This document shows positions 57,402 to 64,000 of a stretch of DNA of 64,000 bases, in pieces. This DNA is from Clostridia bacterium (lineage in GTDB: Bacteria; Bacillota; Clostridia; UMGS1883; UMGS1540), in the NCBI GenBank assembly GCA_017450025.1, contig JAFSYJ010000027.1, positions 1 to 64,000 of the forward strand. Direction: 5' to 3'. Each line of letters starts with the position of its first letter. The stretch's first letter is position 1. Position numbers and translations under genes: made by a program. Below the pieces are notes generated by a model. The model had not been told where the DNA came from. It was given only the letters and a program-made list of their open reading frames with translations, and did not search any database.

Positions 57402-59054
57402 GTGTTAAAATTCAGAAATTATTTCAAACGCATCGCGGGGGCTGCCGTTTCCGCAGCGGTAGTTCTTTCGACAATGACAACATTTGCTGCTGGAAATATA
57501 ACATGGCAGGTAAAAGACTATGCTTATAACGGGACAGGATTTTCGATCATCTATGAGCAGTATCTCGACGGCGTAGCAACAGGATATGTTGTAAGCGGTA
57601 CTGAAGCAGGCAAATATGGGCTTAAGACCACTGCCGATAAAGTAACGAGACCTGTTACATGGTATGATGTAACTTACCCGAATTATCAGTACGAGGAAAT
57701 CTGGGCTGACGGACAGTACACAGGACTTGTTTCACCTACAGGCGCGCGTCTTCCTGAGACTGCTTACAAGAACTTCCGTTACATGTGGGAAGTCGGCGGC
57801 ACTCATAAGGAAATTGCTGAGACAAGAGCAAAATTTGGCATCAGCGGAGACGATGCTTTGGATTATGTAGGAGGACCCTCTTATCCGAAGGTGTACACGG
57901 GAACAAACGCAAATGTTAAAGAAGAAAATAAATATTACGGCTTTGATGTATTTGAGGTTTATGCAAGTGATAAAGCTCGCGACACAGAGGTAGTTCTCGA
58001 CAAAACAGGTAATGCGGTTAATACTACAAATACCATTAAGGAAAATTATATGACAAACGCTGCAAACAAAAACGAAGCAGCAGGCTCAATTACGGGTCTT
58101 GTAAATTCGGGAAGCGGCGTTAACAGCGTTCTTTATAAAATCCTTGAAAATGATTTTGCGAACACATATGCAGGACAGCGCGGTGCAACAGATGTTTTCG
58201 GCGTATATCACGAGGTTCCTGTTTTTGATTACACGGGATACGCTGCAAACTATTTCGACAACAAGTTACCGATACAGCATTACTTTAATCTTTCCGGTCC
58301 GCGCTACGATGCATATGGCAATGTAAAGGCAGGACAGGAATTCGGACTGTCAATTAATGTTTATAATGACTGTGTAACTACTGCTAAGAGCCAGAACTTT
58401 GCAGGACCTTGGAATTATACTGTTAATACACAGAGATATAGCTATTACACAAACAATATTATAACTACACATGCAACAGAAAAAGCTGTTACAAGATGGG
58501 AATATGCAGGCTGGGAGCTTTCTGAACCGTACCGTATGTTTGAATACCTCTCCATTGAGGGCATAACATTTGACGGTGACATAGACAATGACGGCGTTTA
58601 CGATACCCCCGTCATTTTCAGATACCTTACAGGCAATACGGGTGGATTCGCACTTGCAAACCCGAAGGTAGAGTGGAAATATGCTTGGGCTGAGGCAAGT
58701 TATCCGCATGAAATATATGCACAGAAGTTTGTTGAAGATATGAACGGCAGTATGGTTGCAACAAACGACTTCAGAGGCATGGGTAAGTATGCAAAAGAGA
58801 ACATGGGTACGGAAATCAATCCGTCTTCGACAGAACTCCGTGTACCGAGCGGAAGCAAAAACTATCAGATGAGACTTGAATGGAAAGATAACGGGATCCT
58901 CTATGTTACACCGTACTATGATGTCAACGAATATGCAGGGGAATATGTTGAGTTGTCTCAGTCTCCGGATCCCTCTTATATAGCAGCATATGATTATTCC
59001 GCAGGCGCACCGGTATTTTTAAACCCTGATACGGTGGCAAACAGAAATAAATAA
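57402..59054 (+). CDS. Secreted protein of unknown function with calcium-loop motif
   Basis: The product is 550 residues and I do not recognise the family. Residues 1-29 are a signal peptide (FKRIAGAAVSAAVVLSTMTTFA). The mature part is rich in Tyr, Asn, Gly and Trp with many short strand-like motifs (YQYEEIWADGQYTGLVSP, WEYAGWELSEPYRMFEYLS). The stretch DGDIDNDGVYD is a calcium-loop type DxDxDG motif. Cysteine is almost absent. No SLH, sortase or lipobox signal is seen. The GTG at 57402 follows AAGGAG by 9 bases; the ATG at 57363 lies at the expected transcript start and is rejected. It follows a LytTR regulator gene, and its own promoter and terminator make it a single unit, possibly a regulated surface product. 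Confidence 0.75.
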   Translation: MLKFRNYFKRIAGAAVSAAVVLSTMTTFAAGNITWQVKDYAYNGTGFSIIYEQYLDGVATGYVVSGTEAGKYGLKTTADKVTRPVTWYDVTYPNYQYEEIWADGQYTGLVSPTGARLPETAYKNFRYMWEVGGTHKEIAETRAKFGISGDDALDYVGGPSYPKVYTGTNANVKEENKYYGFDVFEVYASDKARDTEVVLDKTGNAVNTTNTIKENYMTNAANKNEAAGSITGLVNSGSGVNSVLYKILENDFANTYAGQRGATDVFGVYHEVPVFDYTGYAANYFDNKLPIQHYFNLSGPRYDAYGNVKAGQEFGLSINVYNDCVTTAKSQNFAGPWNYTVNTQRYSYYTNNIITTHATEKAVTRWEYAGWELSEPYRMFEYLSIEGITFDGDIDNDGVYDTPVIFRYLTGNTGGFALANPKVEWKYAWAEASYPHEIYAQKFVEDMNGSMVATNDFRGMGKYAKENMGTEINPSSTELRVPSGSKNYQMRLEWKDNGILYVTPYYDVNEYAGEYVELSQSPDPSYIAAYDYSAGAPVFLNPDTVANRNK

Positions 59055-59077
59055 TATTACGGACTATGCTTAAACTG

Positions 59078-59104
59078 AAAACCCGCCTCTTTGGCGGGTT
59101 TTCT
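59078..59104 (+). terminator. Terminator of the secreted unknown protein gene
   Basis: AAAACCCGCC (59078-59087), loop TCTTT, GGCGGGTTTT (59093-59102). Confidence 0.85.
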
Positions 59105-59177
59105 ATTGCTTAAAAGCTTCAATATAAAGGAAAAACAAAAATCATGTCGAATATATAACAAGAAAGGGGTGTTTACA

Positions 59178-59876
59178 TTGAAATATAAGAGAGTTATGAT
59201 AAAAGTGAGCGGTGAAGCCCTTGCAGGAAGTGCAGGCTTCGGGCTGGATTTTGATACAATTGCGGATATTGCAAAGGTTATAAAGAAATGTGCCGACAAG
59301 GGTGCGCAAATTGCAATGGTTGTAGGCGGCGGCAATTTTTGGCGCGGCAGAAGCGGCAAGGATATGGACCGCACGAGAGCAGACCATATGGGAATGCTGG
59401 CAACTACCATAAATGCTCTTGCGCTTGCAGACGCTATGGAAGCCGAAGGCGTACCGACCAGAGTACAGACGGGAATAGAGATGAGGCAGATTGCCGAGCC
59501 GTATATACGCGGCAAGGCAGACAGACATCTCGAAAAGGGCAGGGTAGTAATATTCGGATGCGGAACGGGTAACCCCTACTTTTCAACAGATACGGCGGCA
59601 GCTTTGAGAGCGGCGGAAATAGGCGCGGATATTATTCTTTTGGCAAAGAATGTTGACGGCGTTTACGATAAAGACCCCAACCTTTATTCTGACGCGGTCA
59701 AGTACGATAAGCTTTCGTATATAGATGTTCTTAATCAGGGACTCGGCGTTATGGACTCTACCGCAACATCGCTCTGTATGGATAATAAAATACCGATCCG
59801 CGTTTTCGGTATCGAAGATCCTGAAAATATATTAAAAGCCATTGAGGGCAAGAATATCGGCACAATAGTCGAATAA
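59178..59876 (+). CDS. pyrH: UMP kinase PyrH
   Basis: The product is 232 residues of the amino-acid-kinase fold: [17 protein letters not shown] at the start, [27 protein letters not shown] and DGVYDKDP. It makes UDP from UMP with ATP and is hexameric. The start is TTG 59178, with AAAGGGG about 8 bases upstream; the longer frame back to 59091 runs through the terminator. It opens the envelope/isoprenoid row to the right edge; rpsB and tsf, often upstream, are replaced here by the secreted protein gene. Confidence 0.95.
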   Translation: MKYKRVMIKVSGEALAGSAGFGLDFDTIADIAKVIKKCADKGAQIAMVVGGGNFWRGRSGKDMDRTRADHMGMLATTINALALADAMEAEGVPTRVQTGIEMRQIAEPYIRGKADRHLEKGRVVIFGCGTGNPYFSTDTAAALRAAEIGADIILLAKNVDGVYDKDPNLYSDAVKYDKLSYIDVLNQGLGVMDSTATSLCMDNKIPIRVFGIEDPENILKAIEGKNIGTIVE

Positions 59877-59898
59877 AATGTTATAGGAGGATGTTTTT

Positions 59899-60453
59899 AT
59901 GAAAAATTCTTATCCCGAATATGAATCAAAAATGCAAAAGACAGTAAAATATATGCTTGACGAATTCAACACAATTCGCGCTGGACACGCAAGCGCGGCT
60001 GTTCTCGACAAAATTACAGTTGAGTATTATGGCACACAAACGCCCATAAATCAGGTCGGAACGATCTCAATACCTGAACCGCGTATGCTTGTGATACAGC
60101 CGTGGGACGCAAATCTTTTAAAGGAAATCGAAAAGGCAATTTTAAAGAGCGACCTCGGCATTACGCCGACAAATGACGGTAAAATTGTCCGTCTTGCTTT
60201 TCCGGCTCTGACAGAGGAACGCAGAAAGGAATTTGCCAAGCTTGCTAACAAAAAGGCAGAAGAAGCGCGCGTGGCGATCCGCGGAATCAGAAGAGATGCT
60301 ATGGACTTTATAAAAAAGCAGGAAAAGAACAGCGAGATTACAGAAGACGATTTAAAAATCGCTGAAAAAGACATTCAGGAGCTAACGGACAAATATATTA
60401 AAAATGTAGATGAAGAATTAAAGAAGAAAGAAAAAGAGATTTTGGAAATATGA
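59899..60453 (+). CDS. frr: Ribosome recycling factor
   Basis: The product is 184 residues, standard for RRF. The marks are [29 protein letters not shown] and [20 protein letters not shown], with the coiled-coil domain either side. It splits post-termination ribosomes with EF-G. GGAGGATG lies before ATG 59899. Its TGA overlaps the uppS start by 4 bases. Confidence 0.97.
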   Translation: MKNSYPEYESKMQKTVKYMLDEFNTIRAGHASAAVLDKITVEYYGTQTPINQVGTISIPEPRMLVIQPWDANLLKEIEKAILKSDLGITPTNDGKIVRLAFPALTEERRKEFAKLANKKAEEARVAIRGIRRDAMDFIKKQEKNSEITEDDLKIAEKDIQELTDKYIKNVDEELKKKEKEILEI

Positions 60454-61181
60454 TATTTTCGAAGAAAAATAAAAAGCACGAAGGCGAAATGCCAAAGCAC
60501 ATAGGAATAATAATGGACGGCAACGGGCGATGGGCGCGCAGGCGCGGCTTGCCGCGCAGCGCAGGTCACGCAGCCGGAGCGGAAAATTTTAAGCGAATAG
60601 TTACCTTTTGCGGTGAAATTGGCATAGCATACCTTACGGTTTATGCCTTTTCAACTGAAAACTGGAACCGCCCGCAAGCCGAGGTCGACGAGATAATGCG
60701 CCTTATGGATATTTATCTTGACGATTCTTATAAGGAGCTTGAAGGCAAAAATGTTGTTGTTAAAATAATCGGAGAGAGAGGTATGCTGACCCAAAAACTT
60801 CAGGATAAAATCGCGGCGCTTGAAAAGCACACCTCAAAAAACACGGGACTCGTCTTGAATATCGCTCTCAGCTACGGCGGCCGACAGGAAATAGTTCACG
60901 CCGCAAAGGAGTGCGCGCGTCTTGCTGCGGAGGGTAAAATTTCGCCCGACGATATTGATGAAGAAATGGTTTCTTCTCATATTTATACCGCAGGACAGCC
61001 CGACCCCGACTTTATAATCCGCCCCAGCGGAGAAAAGCGGCTCAGCAATTTCCTGACATGGCAGTCGGCGTATTCAGAGTTTTGGTTTTCGGATATTATG
61101 TGGCCGGCATTTACCAAAAAACACCTTATGGAAGCAATAGAGGAATATCAAAAGAGAAACAGGCGCTTCGGGGCTCTTTAA
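60450..61181 (+). CDS. uppS: Isoprenyl transferase (undecaprenyl diphosphate synthase type)
   Basis: The product is 243 residues. The family motifs are [20 protein letters not shown] (residues 17-36, catalytic Asp23), [28 protein letters not shown] and [20 protein letters not shown]. It builds the C55 lipid carrier for peptidoglycan and other wall polymers. The ATG at 60450 overlaps the frr stop; AAAGAGA lies upstream. Confidence 0.96.
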   Translation: MIFSKKNKKHEGEMPKHIGIIMDGNGRWARRRGLPRSAGHAAGAENFKRIVTFCGEIGIAYLTVYAFSTENWNRPQAEVDEIMRLMDIYLDDSYKELEGKNVVVKIIGERGMLTQKLQDKIAALEKHTSKNTGLVLNIALSYGGRQEIVHAAKECARLAAEGKISPDDIDEEMVSSHIYTAGQPDPDFIIRPSGEKRLSNFLTWQSAYSEFWFSDIMWPAFTKKHLMEAIEEYQKRNRRFGAL

Positions 61182-61191
61182 AGAGGTACAT

Positions 61192-61992
61192 ATGTTTATT
61201 AAAAGACTTATAACAGCAATAATTTCAATACTGATTCTGGTGGTGATACTTTTTGCAAATATTGCCGTTATCGAAGTAGCGGTCGGCGCTGTGATAGTTT
61301 TGTGTCTGTATGAGATGTACAGGGCATTCGGCTATACAAAGCGCGGCGTTTTGCTTATTTTGGGTATTATACCGCCCGTATTTATGGCTTTGGCAAATAT
61401 TTTTAATTTGCCTGTGCTTTTGTATGTTTATATGTTCATACTTTTTGCGGCGCTTGTTGTGTTTCACGATGAGGTTGCCTTCCGTGATATAGCGTCGGTA
61501 TTTCTTGTAAGTATATTTGTCACCACTTTTCTTTGGCATATCGTATCTGTCAGAAAGCTTGAAAACGGAGAATACTTGATATGGGCTGTTTTCCTTGGAG
61601 CTTGTATGACGGATACTTTCGCTTATATTACGGGTTCGCTTATCGGAACGCATAAACTGATTCCGAAGGTCAGCCCCAAAAAAACCGTTGAAGGTGCAAT
61701 AGGCGGAATACTCGGTTGTGTTATAAGCTTTTTGATATACGGTCTTATTATGAACAAAGCCTTTGGATTTTATATAAATATCAACGCGCTTTGGATCTTA
61801 GGTGCTTTATGTGCTGTTGCGGCACAAATAGGCGATTTGACCGCGTCTGTTATAAAGAGAGAGTGCGGAATAAAGGACTATGGAACGCTGTTTCCCGGTC
61901 ACGGCGGTATGATGGACAGATTTGACAGCATTATGTTTGTTGCACCGCTCGTATATTATTTTGTAAAGATGCTGCCTATAATCTGGAGGTAA
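61192..61992 (+). CDS. cdsA: Phosphatidate cytidylyltransferase CdsA
   Basis: The product is 266 residues with about eight membrane helices. The C-terminal signature KRECGIKDYGTLFPGHGGMM, DRFDS is intact, as is SPKKTVEGAIGG. It makes CDP-diacylglycerol, the precursor of phosphatidylglycerol and cardiolipin. AAAGAGG lies before ATG 61192, 10 bases after uppS. Confidence 0.95.
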   Translation: MFIKRLITAIISILILVVILFANIAVIEVAVGAVIVLCLYEMYRAFGYTKRGVLLILGIIPPVFMALANIFNLPVLLYVYMFILFAALVVFHDEVAFRDIASVFLVSIFVTTFLWHIVSVRKLENGEYLIWAVFLGACMTDTFAYITGSLIGTHKLIPKVSPKKTVEGAIGGILGCVISFLIYGLIMNKAFGFYININALWILGALCAVAAQIGDLTASVIKRECGIKDYGTLFPGHGGMMDRFDSIMFVAPLVYYFVKMLPIIWR

Positions 61993-62004
61993 GAAGGGTT
62001 ACTG

Positions 62005-63144
62005 ATGAAAAATATTGCCGTTTTAGGCTCAACAGGCTCAATAGGGGTACAGACGCTTGATGTTATTGAGCATAGTAAAAATATGCGCGTGACGGCGTTG
62101 ACCGCAAATAAAAATACCGCCAAGCTGGAAGATCAGATAAGACGGTTTTCTCCTGATATTGCAGTTTTATATGACAGCGAAGCCGCACGGGATTTAAAAA
62201 CACGCGTTGCGGACACAAAAACCCGCGTATTGTCGGGTGAAGAAGGTCTTTGCGATGCGGCGGCTTATGAAAAAAACGATACGGTTGTTGAAGCCGTAAG
62301 CGGCAGCGTGGGTATTAAGCCCGCGATAGCCGCGATACGCAAAAATGTGAGACTTGCGCTCGCAAACAAAGAAGCTATGGTTTGTGCAGGCGATATAATA
62401 AATGAAAAGGTACAGAAGGAAGGGGCGGAAATCGTTCCGATAGACAGCGAACACAGCGCTGTTTTCCAATGCCTTCAGAACAACCGCGACAGGCTCAAAA
62501 AAATAATTTTAACAGCTTCGGGCGGACCTTTTTTCGGCAAAACAAAAGCGGAGCTCAGCGCCATAACCCCTGCGGAAGCTCTGCGCCACCCAAATTGGGA
62601 TATGGGGGCAAAAATTACAATAGATTGCGCTACGCTGGTCAACAAGGGCCTTGAGCTCATAGAGGCTATCCGCTTGTTCGGTGTTTCCGCAAATCAGATA
62701 GAGGTGCTTGTTCACCGCCAAAGCATCATACATTCAATGGTCGAGTTCGTGGATAACAGCGTAATTGCGCAAATCGGTATGCCTGATATGCGTATCCCTA
62801 TCTCATACGCTCTGACATATCCCGACAGAACGGAAAACCCGTCGAGCAGCATAGATTTTACAAAGCTTGCGCCGCTTACTTTTGAAAAACCCGATATGAA
62901 AACATTTTACGGGCTGCAGCTTGCTTTTGACGCGATAAACGCAGGCGGCACAATGCCGACTGCATACAACGGCGCAAATGAGGCGGCTGTCGACTTGTTT
63001 TTAAAAGAGAAAATAACTTTTCTCCAGATTCCGGAGCTTATTGAATACGCTATGCATAAGCATAAAGTTGTTTTAAATCCGGATCTTGAGAGTATAATAA
63101 ATACAGATACGGAAGCGCGGCAAAGCGTGTATGAAAGGATTTAG
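62005..63144 (+). CDS. dxr: 1-deoxy-D-xylulose-5-phosphate reductoisomerase Dxr
   Basis: The product is 379 residues. The NADPH loop is LGSTGSIGVQTLDV (residues 7-20), followed by ALANKEAMVCAG, VPIDSEHSAVFQCLQ, LTASGGPFFGK and the HRQSIIHSMVEFVD loop. It makes methylerythritol phosphate in isoprenoid synthesis, feeding UppS encoded upstream. AAGAAGGG lies about 7 bases before ATG 62005, 12 bases after cdsA. Confidence 0.96.
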   Translation: MKNIAVLGSTGSIGVQTLDVIEHSKNMRVTALTANKNTAKLEDQIRRFSPDIAVLYDSEAARDLKTRVADTKTRVLSGEEGLCDAAAYEKNDTVVEAVSGSVGIKPAIAAIRKNVRLALANKEAMVCAGDIINEKVQKEGAEIVPIDSEHSAVFQCLQNNRDRLKKIILTASGGPFFGKTKAELSAITPAEALRHPNWDMGAKITIDCATLVNKGLELIEAIRLFGVSANQIEVLVHRQSIIHSMVEFVDNSVIAQIGMPDMRIPISYALTYPDRTENPSSSIDFTKLAPLTFEKPDMKTFYGLQLAFDAINAGGTMPTAYNGANEAAVDLFLKEKITFLQIPELIEYAMHKHKVVLNPDLESIINTDTEARQSVYERI

Positions 63145-63150
63145 AAGACT

Positions 63151-64000
63151 TTGACGATTATTGCGGCAATTTTAATATTCGGCGTACTTATATTTGTGCA
63201 CGAGTTCGGACATTTTACGACGGCAAAATTATTCGGCGTAAAAGTACACGAGTTTGCGATAGGAATGGGACCTGCAATATTTAAGCGCAAAAAGGGCGAA
63301 ACCGATTATTCGCTGCGTATTTTACCCATCGGGGGTTATGTTAAGCTTGAGGGAGAGGACTTTGCGTCTGATGACGAGAGAGCGTTTAACAAGTGCCCTC
63401 CGCTGAAGCGCATCATAATTCTTGCATCGGGAGCGTTTATGAATGTCCTGACGGGATTTTTGCTTTTTGTGCTTATTTTCAGTTTTGCGGCGCAAATTCC
63501 GTCAACTGTAATAGAAAAGGTTTACGAAGGTACTCCCGCCGCAGAAGCAGGTATATTGGCGGGCGACCGTATAAGGTCGATAAACGGCAAAAGAGTCAAC
63601 ATATACAGTGATATTTCATTTACTCTTTTTGAAGACGACGGCAAAGACGCCCAAATAGAGATAGACCGCGGTACAGAGCGTATGACATTTAACCTGACGC
63701 CCGCAAAAGACGGCGAGCGGAGCATTATAGGGATTTATCCCGTTCTTGAAAGCCCCGGCGTAGGAACGGTTTTGCGTAACGCCTATTACAACACATTTTT
63801 TGTCGTAAGAGTCGTTATTGTGTCGCTTAAAATGCTCATAACAGGACAGGTCGGGGTTTCTGAAATGTCAGGTCCTGTCGGCATAGTCGGTGAAATTGGT
63901 CAGGCGGCGAAGTCGGGAATTTTAGATGTTTTGAATTTTGCGGCGCTGATAGCCGTAAATTTAGGGGTTATGAATATGCTCCCGCTGCCTGCACTTGACG
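63151..64000 (+). CDS. rseP: Site-2 protease RseP, 5' part (cut by window edge)
   Basis: The first 283 residues are visible. The zinc site VHEFGHF is at residues 17-23, followed by the conserved KVHEFAIGMGP and LPIGGYVKLEGED. A PDZ domain lies at about 115-190 (EGTPAAEAGILAGDRIRSIN), and the second metal motif NMLPLPALD stands at the right edge. The enzyme cuts substrates within the membrane. The start is TTG 63151, 6 bases after the dxr stop, with AAAGGA about 12 bases upstream. The gene continues beyond 64000. Confidence 0.94.
   Translation, partial: MTIIAAILIFGVLIFVHEFGHFTTAKLFGVKVHEFAIGMGPAIFKRKKGETDYSLRILPIGGYVKLEGEDFASDDERAFNKCPPLKRIIILASGAFMNVLTGFLLFVLIFSFAAQIPSTVIEKVYEGTPAAEAGILAGDRIRSINGKRVNIYSDISFTLFEDDGKDAQIEIDRGTERMTFNLTPAKDGERSIIGIYPVLESPGVGTVLRNAYYNTFFVVRVVIVSLKMLITGQVGVSEMSGPVGIVGEIGQAAKSGILDVLNFAALIAVNLGVMNMLPLPALD

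Overview
The window looks like a low-to-medium-GC, Gram-positive-type anaerobe of the Bacillota, most likely class Clostridia. The sequence shows repeated TTGACA-17-TATAAT promoters, strong AGGAGG-like ribosome sites with frequent TTG and GTG starts, SLH, InlB-repeat and 'stalk' (copper-amine-oxidase-like) surface domains, VanW, a CdaA/CdaR pair, a NifS/ThiI pair and the pyrH-frr-uppS-cdsA-dxr-rseP block. No outer-membrane genes are seen. The genus cannot be told from sequence reading alone.

Layout. 1-5.7 kb is an AT-rich accessory stretch. It holds the end of a surface protein, decayed small ORFs, a Dabb protein, a very short transcription unit, a recombinase-domain-only gene, a TIR-domain protein, a YhcG-type PD-(D/E)xK nuclease and a secreted stalk-domain protein. 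6.0-12.2 kb is one operon: a MATE transporter fused to an anti-sigma-like domain, an FGGY sugar kinase, GtrA, a membrane SpoIIE-type phosphatase, a STAS protein and a HAD phosphatase. An IS3-type remnant lies where its next gene would start. 12.4-12.8 kb is an array of about 190-bp structured repeats. 13-18.4 kb has an MgtC-like protein, lipoate ligase with GtrA, and a large CHAP/lectin/InlB-repeat secreted protein behind a riboswitch-like leader. 18.6-25.2 kb has four tRNAs, an SDR/PHP pair, a YidE/AspT-type transporter and an SLH-vWA surface protein. 25.3-42.5 kb is core: topoisomerase IV-like subunits encoded apart, VanW, an ECF S component, hflX, yigZ, an Ogg-type glycosylase, cdaR, cdaA, cysteine desulfurase, thiI, a CinA-type amidase and an NfeD/SPFH pair. 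43.4-46.7 kb is an isolated two-gene switch: an XRE-S24 repressor divergent from a zincin fused to a phage-type polyvalent domain, with five operator-like sites between them. 46.7-54.5 kb has an NADPH:FMN-type reductase, clpX, clpP, tig and a heterodimeric ABC exporter. 54.7-59.1 kb is a signalling/surface cluster (XRE regulator, SGNH esterase lipoprotein, LytTR response regulator, unknown secreted protein). The window ends in pyrH-frr-uppS-cdsA-dxr-rseP, with rseP cut by the edge.

The most unusual items are the S24/zincin switch with its operators, the leader RNA before the CHAP protein, the covarying structured repeats near 12.4-12.8 kb, and the partner-switching operon whose kinase-like domain is fused to a transporter. 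All functional statements rest on motif recognition by eye; no database search was run.
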